Source: Parahoeflea alexandrii (lineage in GTDB: Bacteria > Pseudomonadota > Alphaproteobacteria > Rhizobiales > Rhizobiaceae). From it: a stretch of 64,000 nucleotides of DNA. Position numbers and translations under genes: made by a program. Position 1 is the first letter of the stretch. Each line of letters starts with the position of its first letter. The stretch covers positions 186,001-250,000 of the forward strand of contig NZ_JAPWHB010000001.1 of the NCBI RefSeq assembly GCF_027214025.1, in the 5' to 3' direction. The notes under the pieces were generated by a model that was not told the DNA's origin, searched no databases, and saw only the letters and a program-made list of their open reading frames with translations. Below are positions 46,270 through 55,099 of the stretch, in pieces.

Positions 46270-47178
46270 TCATGGGGTGGCTTCGATTGAGGCGGCGGCC
46301 CGTGCAAGTGCGGCTTCCTGGCGACGGCGGCTGCGTTCGCGCATGATCGTGTAAAGCCCGGTGGCGATGATGATCGCGGCGCCGGCCAGCGTGTAGACGT
46401 CGGGGAATTCCGAGAACACCAGGATGCCGACGATGGTCGAGAACACCAGCCGCACATAGCGGAACGGCGTCACAACCGAAATCTCGCCGATGCGGGTGGC
46501 TTCGGTCAGCGCCCAGTAGGCGAGAACCCCGACGGACAATGCGCCGCCCAGATACATGGTCTCGGTGGCGCCCGGCATCACCGCCTCGCCGGTGACCGCC
46601 ATCAGCACGGCGCCCGACACGCCGACCGCGAAGAAGCCCCAGGCCGACAATTGCAACGAGGAAATGGTCTTCGGCACCTTGCGGCTGGCGAGATCGCGGA
46701 TGCCGAGGCCAAGCACACCGGCGACGGCCCACAGCACTTCGGGCTCGAAGCCTTCAAGGCCCGGGCGAATGACCAGCAGCACGCCGCCAAAACCAACCAG
46801 AATGGCGGTCCAGCGGCGCCATCCGACCTTTTCGCCGAGCACCAGCGCCGCCCCCATGGTCACCAGCAGCGGCGTTGCCTGCAGGATCGTGGTGGCGGTC
46901 GCCAGCGGGATCAGGCTCAGCGCCATCACAAAGCACAGGCCGCCCAGCATCTCGCAAAGGTTTCGCAGCGCCACGGCGGGATGAAAGAAGCCTTTTGAAA
47001 TCACGCTGGTGCCGTTCAGACGGGCATAGGTCGCGAAGATCAGGGCGCCGACAAGGCCGAGCACCAGCAGGATTTCACCCACGGGAAGCTGGCCGGCCGC
47101 GAGCTTGATGAACATGTCCTCGGCGGCAAACCCCGCCATCCCCAACACCATCAGCATGATGCCGCGCATATTGTCCAT
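46270..47178 (-). CDS. DMT-superfamily (EamA) transporter
   Basis: A 302-residue inner-membrane protein with ten hydrophobic segments in two EamA repeats, for example MLMVLGMAGFAAEDMFIKLAAG at the N terminus and LGEKVGWRRWTAILVGFGGVLLV at the end of the first half. Members export amino acids and other small metabolites; the substrate is not deducible. The tail is rich in arginine and alanine (cytoplasmic). Confidence 0.9.
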   Translation of the reverse strand: MDNMRGIMLMVLGMAGFAAEDMFIKLAAGQLPVGEILLVLGLVGALIFATYARLNGTSVISKGFFHPAVALRNLCEMLGGLCFVMALSLIPLATATTILQATPLLVTMGAALVLGEKVGWRRWTAILVGFGGVLLVIRPGLEGFEPEVLWAVAGVLGLGIRDLASRKVPKTISSLQLSAWGFFAVGVSGAVLMAVTGEAVMPGATETMYLGGALSVGVLAYWALTEATRIGEISVVTPFRYVRLVFSTIVGILVFSEFPDVYTLAGAAIIIATGLYTIMRERSRRRQEAALARAAASIEATP

Positions 47179-47345
47179 GTCGGCTGATCCCGGATGGCTT
47201 GAGTGAAAGATCGTGCGGCGAAGCGCCTGTTGGCCTGCCTATCCGGTTTATCGCGGACGGGAAACCCCTTGTTCTTGCAGTCCACCCATGCGCACGGTTT
47301 TCAGCCGGCTGCGACCGTCCGCGTCTCAGGCGCAAGCCCACCAGG

Positions 47346-47786
47346 TCAGCTGGACCGGATAGTCCGCAAATTCGCGATGACGCGCGCCAGCATGCTGAAG
47401 AACAGTTCTCGCTCTGCGACGGGAAGCCCTTCTGCAACCAGTTCATTGGCTTTTGCGGCAGCGTTCGTCGCCGGCGCCTGCAGCCGGTGCGCAGCCTGCG
47501 TCAGCCAGATCTGTTGCGAGCGCCCGTCATCGGGATTGGGTTTTCTCTCGATCAGGCCGTCGCGCTCCATGCGGACAAGCGTGTTGGCCATGGTCGCCTG
47601 CTCGACGCCGACCCGTTCGGCCAGCAGGCGTTGGGTCAATCCATCCTCGAGCCACAGTTCGCTCAAGGCGAGATACTGCGCACGCGACAGCCCCAGCGGA
47701 TGCAGCGCGCCCTGAAGGGCCGCCGCATAAAGCCGGGCAATCTCGCTGGCCAGAATGCCCGCCGACCGATTCCTGTCGAATTCCAT
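47346..47786 (-). CDS. MarR-family regulator
   Basis: A 146-residue winged-helix regulator: LSRAQYLALSELWLEDGLTQRLLAERVGVEQATMANTLVRMERDGLI, then the wing PNPDDGRSQQIWLT. The ATG at 47786 is chosen over that at 47801, whose two bases upstream begin the operator. A double palindrome directly upstream is its probable operator, so autoregulation is likely. The EamA gene downstream on the same strand may be its target (167-base gap). Confidence 0.9.
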   Translation of the reverse strand: MEFDRNRSAGILASEIARLYAAALQGALHPLGLSRAQYLALSELWLEDGLTQRLLAERVGVEQATMANTLVRMERDGLIERKPNPDDGRSQQIWLTQAAHRLQAPATNAAAKANELVAEGLPVAERELFFSMLARVIANLRTIRSS

Positions 47787-47801
47787 GGCCCCTGCTAGCA
47801 C

Positions 47802-47841
47802 AATATAGCATGCTATGCAATATTACATAGCATGCTATATT
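47802..47841 (-). promoter_or_regulatory. Nested double palindrome, likely MarR operator
   Basis: A perfect 16-8-16 inverted repeat: the left arm AATATAGCATGCTATG (47802-47817) is the exact reverse complement of 47826-47841. Each arm contains its own perfect palindrome ATAGCATGCTAT, giving two dyads centred 24 bases apart. It lies 16 bases before the marR start. Confidence 0.75.
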
Positions 47842-48010
47842 AGTTACACATTGCGCCCCGCCTGCGCAAACCACTGAAATCATTTCCCATTCTCCAGTTT
47901 CGCCGAAATCAGCCCCGATCCCGAAGAGCCGGCACTGGCCGGGAGGCCGCGGTTTCTATAGGCAGGATCTGGATGACAGTTGGACCCGCTTGCCAAAGGC
48001 CCGCTTCCGC

Positions 48011-48448
48011 ATGACCGATCTCGCCGCCTATGGCAGCCTTTTTCTTGCCGCCCTGCTGGCCGCGACGCTTGTTCCGGCGCAGTCGGAAAGCGTGCTCACC
48101 GGGCTGATGCTGGCCGGCGGCCAGCCGGTGGCGGCGCTGGTGGCGGTCGCCAGCCTTGGCAACATCCTCGGTTCGGTGATCAACTGGCTGATCGGTCGCG
48201 GCGTCGAGCGGTTTCGCGACCGCAGGTGGTTTCCGGCCAGCGCCCGCCAGCTTGAGCGTGCCCAGGCGCAGTATCAACGCTTCGGCTACTGGTCTCTGCT
48301 TCTCGCCTGGGTACCAATCATCGGCGATCCGCTGACGCTGGTGGCGGGCATCATGCGCGAGCCGCTGTGGCGGTTCCTCCTCCTGGTCTCGATCGGCAAG
48401 ATCGGCCGCTACGCCGTGCTGGCGGCCGGGGTTGGCGCGCTCGCATAA
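48011..48448 (+). CDS. YqaA/DedA-like small membrane protein
   Basis: A 145-residue inner-membrane protein of the YqaA branch of the DedA/VTT superfamily: about four hydrophobic segments, with the conserved ASLGNILGSVINWLIGRG and WVPIIGDPLTLVAGIMR motifs. These resemble lipid scramblases, but YqaA function is unknown. An in-frame TTG at 47990 is less likely than the ATG at 48011. Confidence 0.88.
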   Translation: MTDLAAYGSLFLAALLAATLVPAQSESVLTGLMLAGGQPVAALVAVASLGNILGSVINWLIGRGVERFRDRRWFPASARQLERAQAQYQRFGYWSLLLAWVPIIGDPLTLVAGIMREPLWRFLLLVSIGKIGRYAVLAAGVGALA

Positions 48449-48521
48449 AACGGTTGGGGCGCGGCCTGGGAATCTGGCAGTATCCGTGTTCGAGCCCCCC
48501 TCGCCCCACAGGTGTCCGCCC

Positions 48522-48890
48522 ATGTTGTCAGCCCTGACGCTCATCCTGACCTGCCAGTTGATCGGCGAACTCGTCACCCGTTTCTTCGGCCTGCCGCTTC
48601 CCGGTCCCGTGGCCGGTATGGCGCTGTTGTTTGCGTTGCTGGTCCTCCGAGGCTCGGTGCCCGAGACGGTTGGCGCCGTGGGTGACGCGCTGCTCAAAAA
48701 CCTCTCGCTGCTGTTCGTGCCCGCCGGCGTCGGGGTGATGGCGCATCTGGGGCTCATCGGGCAGGATCTGCTGCCGATCACCGTGGCGCTGATCGGTTCG
48801 ACCGTGGCAACAATCGCGGTCACCGCGCTGCTGATGAGCCGGCTGGCGCGCGGCAGCCTGAGCGCGGAGGCTGTGAAAGCCGATGAGTGA
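48522..48890 (+). CDS. lrgA: CidA/LrgA-family membrane protein
   Basis: A 122-residue membrane protein with four hydrophobic helices: LILTCQLIGELVTRFFGLPLPGPVAGMALLF is the family N terminus, with LLFVPAGVGVM in the middle. Known relatives act as holin-like proteins or, with LrgB, as metabolite (glycolate, lactate or pyruvate) transporters. It overlaps lrgB by eight bases. Confidence 0.9.
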   Translation: MLSALTLILTCQLIGELVTRFFGLPLPGPVAGMALLFALLVLRGSVPETVGAVGDALLKNLSLLFVPAGVGVMAHLGLIGQDLLPITVALIGSTVATIAVTALLMSRLARGSLSAEAVKADE

Positions 48891-49599
48891 TTTTGCCGAA
48901 GTCTGGGTCTATCTCAGTGCCAGCCCGCTTTTGTTCCTGACGCTGACGCTGGCCGCCTTTCAGGCCGGTAGCTGGATCTACCAGCGCTCCGGGTACAAGC
49001 CGTTTCTCAATCCGGTGATGACGGCGGTGATCCTGCTGGTCGCCATTCTGACACTGACTGAGACCCCCTACCCGGCCTATTTCGAAGGCGCGCAGTTCGT
49101 GCACTTCCTGCTCGGACCGGCAACGGTGGCGCTGGCGATCCCGCTCTACAGGCAATTCGAGAGGGTGCGGCGCTCTGCCCTGGCGCTGGTCGTAAGCCTC
49201 ATCTCGGGCTCGCTGACGGCGATCGGCACAGCCGTTGGCCTCGGCTGGCTGCTCGGCGCCAGCCGCGAGACGTTGCTGTCGCTGGCACCGAAATCGGTGA
49301 CAGCGCCCGTCGCCATGGGGATTACCGAGCAACTGGGCGGCTTGCCGTCACTGACCGCGGTGCTGGTGATCCTGACCGGCATCCTCGGCGCGGTGATCGG
49401 GCCGATGGTGCTCAATCTGTTGCGGATCAGGGACTGGCGCGCCCGCGGGCTGGCGCTCGGCACGGCCAGCCACGGGATCGGCACGGCGCGAGCGCTGCAA
49501 GTCAACGAACTGGCCGGCGCCTTCTCGGGCCTCGCCATGGGGCTCAACGCGCTTGCGACGGCGATCCTGCTGCCGGTATTGTGGCGGCTGTTTTTCTGA
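48883..49599 (+). CDS. lrgB: LrgB-family membrane protein
   Basis: A 238-residue membrane protein of the CidB/LrgB family, with GPATVALAIPLYRQFERVRR, SLAPKSVTAPVAMGI and GTASHGIGTARALQVNELAGAFSGLAMGLN, all family signatures. It works as a two-component membrane system with LrgA. The plastid homologue PLGG1 is a glycolate/glycerate carrier, so organic-acid export is a reasonable guess. Confidence 0.93.
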   Translation: MSDFAEVWVYLSASPLLFLTLTLAAFQAGSWIYQRSGYKPFLNPVMTAVILLVAILTLTETPYPAYFEGAQFVHFLLGPATVALAIPLYRQFERVRRSALALVVSLISGSLTAIGTAVGLGWLLGASRETLLSLAPKSVTAPVAMGITEQLGGLPSLTAVLVILTGILGAVIGPMVLNLLRIRDWRARGLALGTASHGIGTARALQVNELAGAFSGLAMGLNALATAILLPVLWRLFF

Positions 49600-49609
49600 G
49601 AGGACACAC

Positions 49610-50251
49610 ATGGAACACAGCTTCTGGCATGACCGCTGGGAAAGCGGCCGCATCGGCTTTCACCAGGAGGAGCCGAACAATCTGCTGGTGGCGCATTTTC
49701 ACGCGCTCGGACTGACGGAGCGGTCACGGATCTTCCTTCCGTTGTGCGGAAAGACGCGCGACATCGCCTGGCTGCTGTCACAGGGCTACCGGGTGGCCGG
49801 CGCGGAACTCAGCGAGACGGCGATCATGCAGTTGTTTGAAGAGCTTGAGGTGGAGCCGGCAATCTCGGATCTCGGGGAACTCAAGCGCTACAGCGCCCCT
49901 GACATCGACATCTTCGTCGGCGACGTCTTTGCGCTTACCAGAGCCATGCTCGGCCCCGTCGATGGCGTCTACGACCGGGCAGCCTTCGTTGCACTGCCTG
50001 AACATATGCGAGCGGCATACGCGCCTCACATTGGTGAAATCACCGGCAGGTCGCCACAGTTGCTCATTACGTTCGAATACGACACTTCAATGCTCGTTGG
50101 GCCACCCTTTTCCATTCAAAGCGACGAGCTGGAACAGCGGTACGGCGCCAGCTACGAGCTTTCGACAGTGGCGATGGATGGCGTGGCGGGAGGATTCAAG
50201 GGCCTCGAAGCACTCGAACGGGTCTGGTTGCTCAAGCCGTTAACACCGTGA
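49610..50251 (+). CDS. tpm: Thiopurine S-methyltransferase-family protein
   Basis: A 213-residue SAM-dependent methyltransferase of the TPMT family. HSFWHDRWESGRIGFHQEEPN at the N terminus and FLPLCGKTRDIAWLLSQGYRVAGAELSE (SAM site) are diagnostic; VYDRAAFVALPEHMR follows. In bacteria it detoxifies selenite or tellurite by methylation. It lies ten bases after lrgB, likely in the same transcript. Confidence 0.92.
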   Translation: MEHSFWHDRWESGRIGFHQEEPNNLLVAHFHALGLTERSRIFLPLCGKTRDIAWLLSQGYRVAGAELSETAIMQLFEELEVEPAISDLGELKRYSAPDIDIFVGDVFALTRAMLGPVDGVYDRAAFVALPEHMRAAYAPHIGEITGRSPQLLITFEYDTSMLVGPPFSIQSDELEQRYGASYELSTVAMDGVAGGFKGLEALERVWLLKPLTP

Positions 50252-50298
50252 ATATCGCTTATAAAATCAATCCGTTGGGCCGGTTTGCGCTCCGCTAA

Positions 50299-50712
50299 TC
50301 ACCACAGCCTGGCCCTTGGCTCTGGCCAGAACCGCCACAAGGCCAGCGTCATGATGGTGCAGGCGATGGCCACCACGAGCCAGCCGGTCAGGCCTTCGGA
50401 GCTTCGGGCGCTGTCCGGATTGAGCGGCGCGAGGTATTTCTGTGCGATGACAGCCGCGAACGCGCTTATCAAGCCCGCCACCAGCATCGGCATGAAGGCA
50501 ACCAGCCCGCCCAGTCCCACCGTGCCTGGGGTGGTGTCCCAGAGTCTGGTCAGCCCCTCCGTCATCAGGGCGGACATGACCGGAAGCAGCAAGACCAGCA
50601 TCGCCGCGCTGTTGAACGTGAACGCCAGGCCAGCAAATTTCAGGAGCACGATCGGGACCACGCCGACAGCGTAGCCGATCGCCACAATCACCAACTGAAA
50701 GAACAACTCCAT
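50299..50712 (-). CDS. Membrane protein of unknown function
   Basis: A 137-residue protein with four clear hydrophobic segments (about residues 3-25, 32-50, 65-90 and 112-130). I do not recognise the family. The start at 50712 follows GGGTGG. It is convergent with tpm and divergent from a small conserved-looking gene. Confidence 0.75.
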   Translation of the reverse strand: MELFFQLVIVAIGYAVGVVPIVLLKFAGLAFTFNSAAMLVLLLPVMSALMTEGLTRLWDTTPGTVGLGGLVAFMPMLVAGLISAFAAVIAQKYLAPLNPDSARSSEGLTGWLVVAIACTIMTLALWRFWPEPRARLW

Positions 50713-50829
50713 GTGACCACCCGCCTGCTTGTTTGGTCGTGAGCCCATTGCTGATAGGAACAAATATCACGGGCGCTGGACGCACGGTCGAACGAAATCG
50801 CAGCGGTATCCATTTTCGGGACAAGAATC

Positions 50830-51108
50830 TTGATTTGCAGGCACTTATACCCATTGGAACAGGCGCTTCTGTCCGCCGGGATCAAGGAAACATACCGCGG
50901 CCAGCCATGGTCCAGGAATTGCCGCGAATGGGTCTATTTCGACGCGGACCTCGACACCGCCGCGCTTTTGCGACGGTTTCAGCTTCCGGACTGCGTCGAG
51001 GTCTCGGAGAACACGGATCCGAGATCCGGTATCGAGCATGGGCTCTTCTGCACCCTGTGCAACGATGCTGTGATGGGCAACCCCGGCAGCAAGACAGCTT
51101 TCAGGTGA
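50830..51108 (+). CDS. Small hypothetical protein with Cys pair
   Basis: A 92-residue protein. HLYPLEQALLSAGIKETYRGQPWSRNCREWVYFDADLD and the C-terminal GLFCTLCNDAVMG (a CxxC that could bind metal or form a disulfide) look like a conserved small family, but I cannot name it. It starts with TTG at 50830, with a GGGACAAG upstream. Convergent with fdsD. Confidence 0.6.
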   Translation: MICRHLYPLEQALLSAGIKETYRGQPWSRNCREWVYFDADLDTAALLRRFQLPDCVEVSENTDPRSGIEHGLFCTLCNDAVMGNPGSKTAFR

Positions 51109-51123
51109 CAGGCGGCGAAGGGT

Positions 51124-51357
51124 TCAGCCCGCCGCCGGCGCCTTCTCCGGCCGCCGGATCTCGCCGAGTGCTGCCACCACCATCGGCTTGAAACCCTCGG
51201 TGCTCTCGTCGGTGATCTCGAACAACTTAGCACGCATGCGCGGATCCCAGAACTTGTTGATGTGATCGGCAACGCCCTCGATCTGCTCGCTCTCCGGCTG
51301 CGAGGCGAAGAAGGTGGCGATCTGGTTGGCCTGGTAGCGCAGTTTGTCAGGCGACAT
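51124..51357 (-). CDS. fdsD: Formate dehydrogenase delta subunit
   Basis: A 77-residue FdsD-type subunit: SPDKLRYQANQIATFFASQPESE, then IEGVADHINKFWDPRMRAKLFE, the family core. FdsD is needed for assembly or stability of the NAD-dependent molybdenum formate dehydrogenase. AAGGAG lies nine bases before the ATG at 51357. It overlaps the fdhD stop by 11 bases and ends the operon. Confidence 0.93.
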   Translation of the reverse strand: MSPDKLRYQANQIATFFASQPESEQIEGVADHINKFWDPRMRAKLFEITDESTEGFKPMVVAALGEIRRPEKAPAAG

Positions 51358-52177
51358 CGCTTTCAACTCCTTGTCTGATCCGGTCTGGCCGGGTGAAGAT
51401 TTCAAAATCCGCGCCACGGGCAATGCCGACAAGCGTCAGGCCCGAGGCTTCGGCTGTCCTGACCGCAAGCGCGGTCGGAGCGGAGACCGCGATCAGCAGT
51501 CCGGTGCCGGCGATCACCGCCTTCTGCACCATGTCGACCGAAACGCGGCTGCTGATCACGAGCGCGCCGTCGGACACGCTTGCGCCGGACCGCGCGATGG
51601 CGCCGATCAGCTTGTCGAGCGCGTTGTGGCGGCCGACATCCTCGCGCACGCAAACCATGCCCTTGCCGGGATGATAGAAGCCTGCCGCGTGCACGGCGCC
51701 GGTTTCGGCGCGAAGCTTCTGGTGCATCGACAGCGACCGGACGGCCTCGCGGATATCGTCGCCGCGAAAGGCGACTTCCACCGCCTTGCGGTCCGGCAGG
51801 GATCTCAGCGCTTCCTCGATGGATTCAATGCCGCAGAGGCCGCAGCCGACGGGGCCGGCCATCTTGCGGCGGCGGGCGGAAAACGCTGCCTGCAGCCCTT
51901 CGGCAAGCTGCATCTGGATGTCAAAGCCCTGATCCGCCTCGACGATGTCCATCGACACGATATCCCCGGGCGCGCGGATGATGGCTTCCGACAGCGCAAA
52001 GCCGATGCCGAAATCCTCAAGATCATCCGGCGTCGCCATCATCACCGCCTGCGTGGTGCCGCCAAAGGAGAGCGCCACGGGCACCTCCTCGGGCAAGGCC
52101 CGGGATCCCGGAGTGACAACTCCTGCCCTGACCGCGATGCGGGTGGCGATGCTGGTGCTGGAGCCGGGCTTGACCAT
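51347..52177 (-). CDS. fdhD: Formate dehydrogenase accessory sulfurtransferase FdhD
   Basis: A 276-residue sulfur carrier that sulfurates the molybdenum cofactor of formate dehydrogenase. The sulfur-carrying CxxC is Cys112-Gly-Leu-Cys115 (GCGLCG), and VREDVGRHNALDKLIG and SSRVSVDMVQKA are family signatures. This is the FdsC position in the fds operon of Cupriavidus. GGAGG precedes the ATG. It follows fdsA by 30 bases. Confidence 0.95.
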   Translation of the reverse strand: MVKPGSSTSIATRIAVRAGVVTPGSRALPEEVPVALSFGGTTQAVMMATPDDLEDFGIGFALSEAIIRAPGDIVSMDIVEADQGFDIQMQLAEGLQAAFSARRRKMAGPVGCGLCGIESIEEALRSLPDRKAVEVAFRGDDIREAVRSLSMHQKLRAETGAVHAAGFYHPGKGMVCVREDVGRHNALDKLIGAIARSGASVSDGALVISSRVSVDMVQKAVIAGTGLLIAVSAPTALAVRTAEASGLTLVGIARGADFEIFTRPDRIRQGVESDVA

Positions 52178-52207
52178 GGCGATTCCTCCGACGGCGCTGG
52201 GGCCAGC

Positions 52208-55099
52208 CTACTCGGCTGGCTCAAGCGCCTCCTCGGTGACGATCCGGCGGGACTGCAAGGCTTGCGCCTCGTAATCCTGCTGCCATGGCGTCGGCCCGTT
52301 GGAGGGCGACACCTGCACCGCGGTCACCTTGTATTCCGGGCAATTGGTGGCCCAGTCGGTGAAATCGGTGGTGATCACGTTGGCCTGGGTGCCCGGATGG
52401 TGGAACGTGGTGTAGACCACGCCCGGCGCCACCCGCTCGGTGATGGTGGCGCGCAGGGCGGTTTCGCCCGAGCGGCTCGACAGCTTGACCAGATCGCCCT
52501 CGCGGATGCCGCGCTGTTCGGCGTCGTGCGGATGGATCTCCAGACGGTCCTCGGCATGCCAGGCGACATTGTCGGTGCGCCGGGTCTGGGCGCCGACATT
52601 GTACTGGCTGAGGATCCGGCCCGTGGTCAGCAGCAGCGGGAAGCGCGGGCCGGACCGCTCGTCGGTGGCCACATATTCGGTGCGGATGAACTTGCCCTTG
52701 CCGCGGACGAAGCCGTCGAGATGCATGACCGGCGTACCGTCGGGCTTGGCCTCGTTGCAGGGCCACTGCACCGAGCCCCGCTCTTCCAGCAGCTGGTAGT
52801 TCACGTTCTGGAAGCTTGGCGTGGTGGCGGCAATTTCATCCATGATTTCAGAGGGATGATTGTAGTGCCAGCCGAGACCCATGGCCTGCGCCAGTTTCAA
52901 GGTCACTTCCCAGTCGGCAAGCCCGTTCTTCGGCGTCATCACCTTGCGCACACGGTTGATGCGGCGCTCGGCATTGGTGAAGGTGCCGTCCTTCTCGAGG
53001 AAGGTCGACCCGGGCAGGAAGACATGGGCGTAGTTGGCGGTCTCGTTCAGGAACAGGTCGTGGACGACAACGCATTCCATCGCCTCCAGCCCCGCCTTGA
53101 CGTGCTTGGTGTCGGGATCGGACTGCAGGATGTCCTCGCCCTGGATGTAGATACCGCGGAAGGTGCCGTCGACGGCCGCATCGAGCATGTTGGGGATCCG
53201 CAAGCCCGGTTCGGGGTTGAGCTCCACGCCCCACAGCTTCTCGAACACGTCACGCACCTCGGTACCGGAAATATGCCGGTAGCCGGGCAGTTCGTGCGGG
53301 AACGAGCCCATGTCGCAGGCGCCCTGGACGTTGTTCTGGCCTCTGAGCGGGTTCACGCCGACGCCGGGACGGCCGATATTGCCGGTGGCCATGGCCAGGT
53401 TGGCGATCGCCATCACCGTGGTCGAGCCCTGGCTGTGCTCGGTGACGCCGAGGCCGTAATAGATCGCGCCGTTGCCGCCACGGGCGTAAAGCCGGGCCGC
53501 GCCACGCAGTTCTTCCGCCGGCACGCCGGTGTAGACTTCGGTGGCTTCGGGCGAATGGGCTGGCTCGGCGACGAACGAAGCCCAGTCCTCGAATTCCGAC
53601 CAGTCGCAGCGCTCGCGGATGAAGGCCTCGTCGAACAGGCCTTCGGTGACGATCACATGGGCAAGTGCTGTCAGCACGGCGACATTGGTGCCGGGCTTCA
53701 AAGGCAGGTGATGGCTTGCCTCGATGTGGGCCGAGCGCACCAGGTCGATGCGGCGCGGATCGATGACGATCAGCTTGGCGCCCTGCCTAAGCCGCTTCTT
53801 CAGCCGTGAGGCAAAGACCGGATGGCCGTCGGTGGGGTTGGCGCCAATCAGGATGACGACGTCGGTGTGCTCGACGGAATCGAAATCCTGGGTGCCGGCC
53901 GAGGTGCCGAAGGCCTTGCCCAGACCGTAGCCGGTCGGCGAATGGCAGACGCGGGCGCAGGTGTCGACATTGTTGTTGCCGAAGCCGGCACGCACCAGCT
54001 TCTGCACCAGGAAGGTTTCCTCATTGGTGCAGCGTGACGAGGTGATGCCGCCAATGGCGCCCTTGCCATACTGGAACTGCAGCCGGCGGAATTCCTTGGC
54101 GACATGGGCGAAGGCCTCTTCCCAGGTGACTTCGCGCCACGGATCGGTGATCTTCTCGCGCACCATCGGGTTCAAGATGCGGTCCTGGTGGGTGGCGTAG
54201 CCCCAGGCGAAGCGGCCCTTGACGCAGGAATGGCCACGATTGGCCTTGCCGTCCTTCCACGGCACCATGCGCACGACTTCCTCGCCGCGCATTTCCGCCT
54301 TGAAGGAGCAGCCGACGCCGCAATAGGCGCAGGTGGTGACCACCGAATGCTCCGGCTGGCCGATCTCGATCACGGATTTTTCCTGCAGCGTCGCCGTCGG
54401 GCAGGCCTGCACGCAGGCGCCGCAGGAGACGCATTCCGAACTCATGAAGCTCTCGTGCATGCCGGGCGAGACGCGGCTTTCAAAGCCCCTTCCCTCGATC
54501 GTCAGCGCGAATGTGCCCTGCACCTCCTCGCAGGCCCGCACGCAGCGCGAGCAGACAATGCACTTGGCCGGATCATAGGTGAAATAGGGGTTGGACTCGT
54601 CCTTCGCCATGTAGCGCGGATTGGCTTCGCCGTTCTGCCGCGCCTTGACGTGGTTTTCGCCGTCATAGCCGTAACGCACGTCGCGCAGGCCCACGGCGCC
54701 AGCCATGTCCTGCAGTTCGCAATCGCCATTGGCAGCACAGGTCAGGCAGTCGAGCGGATGGTCGGAGATGTAAAGCTCCATCACGCCGCGGCGGATGTCC
54801 TTCAGCCGCCCGGTCTGGGTGTGAACCACCATGCCCTCTGCCACCGGCGTGGTGCAGGAAGCCGGGGTGCCGTTGCGGCCCTCGATCTCGACCAGGCAGA
54901 GCCGGCAGGAACCGAAGGCGTCGACCATGTCGGTGGCGCAGAGTTTTGGCACCTGGATCCCCGCCTCCATTGAGGCGCGCATCACCGAGGTGCCTTCGGG
55001 CACTTCGATCGTGTTGCCGTCGATGACGAGCCGGACAGTCTTTTCAGCCTTCGAGGCCGGGGTGCCGTAGTCAATTTCCTGGATCAGCGTCATTGTCAT
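52208..55099 (-). CDS. fdsA: NAD-dependent formate dehydrogenase alpha subunit
   Basis: A 963-residue molybdenum bis-MGD catalytic subunit. In order: an NADH-dehydrogenase-like N-terminal [2Fe-2S] domain (GSCRLCLVEIEGR), a His-Cys region (CLTCAANGDCELQ), ferredoxin-like 4Fe-4S sites (CIVCSRCVRACEE and CVSCGACVQACP), the molybdopterin [4Fe-4S] motif CAYCGVGCSF, and the active site with Cys385 (CARVCHSPTG) in place of selenocysteine. It oxidises formate to CO2 and passes electrons to FdsBG. It starts immediately after the fdsB stop; the ATG at 55093 is an alternative. Confidence 0.96.
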   Translation of the reverse strand: MTMTLIQEIDYGTPASKAEKTVRLVIDGNTIEVPEGTSVMRASMEAGIQVPKLCATDMVDAFGSCRLCLVEIEGRNGTPASCTTPVAEGMVVHTQTGRLKDIRRGVMELYISDHPLDCLTCAANGDCELQDMAGAVGLRDVRYGYDGENHVKARQNGEANPRYMAKDESNPYFTYDPAKCIVCSRCVRACEEVQGTFALTIEGRGFESRVSPGMHESFMSSECVSCGACVQACPTATLQEKSVIEIGQPEHSVVTTCAYCGVGCSFKAEMRGEEVVRMVPWKDGKANRGHSCVKGRFAWGYATHQDRILNPMVREKITDPWREVTWEEAFAHVAKEFRRLQFQYGKGAIGGITSSRCTNEETFLVQKLVRAGFGNNNVDTCARVCHSPTGYGLGKAFGTSAGTQDFDSVEHTDVVILIGANPTDGHPVFASRLKKRLRQGAKLIVIDPRRIDLVRSAHIEASHHLPLKPGTNVAVLTALAHVIVTEGLFDEAFIRERCDWSEFEDWASFVAEPAHSPEATEVYTGVPAEELRGAARLYARGGNGAIYYGLGVTEHSQGSTTVMAIANLAMATGNIGRPGVGVNPLRGQNNVQGACDMGSFPHELPGYRHISGTEVRDVFEKLWGVELNPEPGLRIPNMLDAAVDGTFRGIYIQGEDILQSDPDTKHVKAGLEAMECVVVHDLFLNETANYAHVFLPGSTFLEKDGTFTNAERRINRVRKVMTPKNGLADWEVTLKLAQAMGLGWHYNHPSEIMDEIAATTPSFQNVNYQLLEERGSVQWPCNEAKPDGTPVMHLDGFVRGKGKFIRTEYVATDERSGPRFPLLLTTGRILSQYNVGAQTRRTDNVAWHAEDRLEIHPHDAEQRGIREGDLVKLSSRSGETALRATITERVAPGVVYTTFHHPGTQANVITTDFTDWATNCPEYKVTAVQVSPSNGPTPWQQDYEAQALQSRRIVTEEALEPAE

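Noticed and set aside
51344-53809. Plus-strand open frame of about 820 codons across fdhD and fdsA
   Set aside because: Antisense to genes with clear cofactor motifs; its product is His/Asp/Arg/Gly-rich without a recognisable domain.
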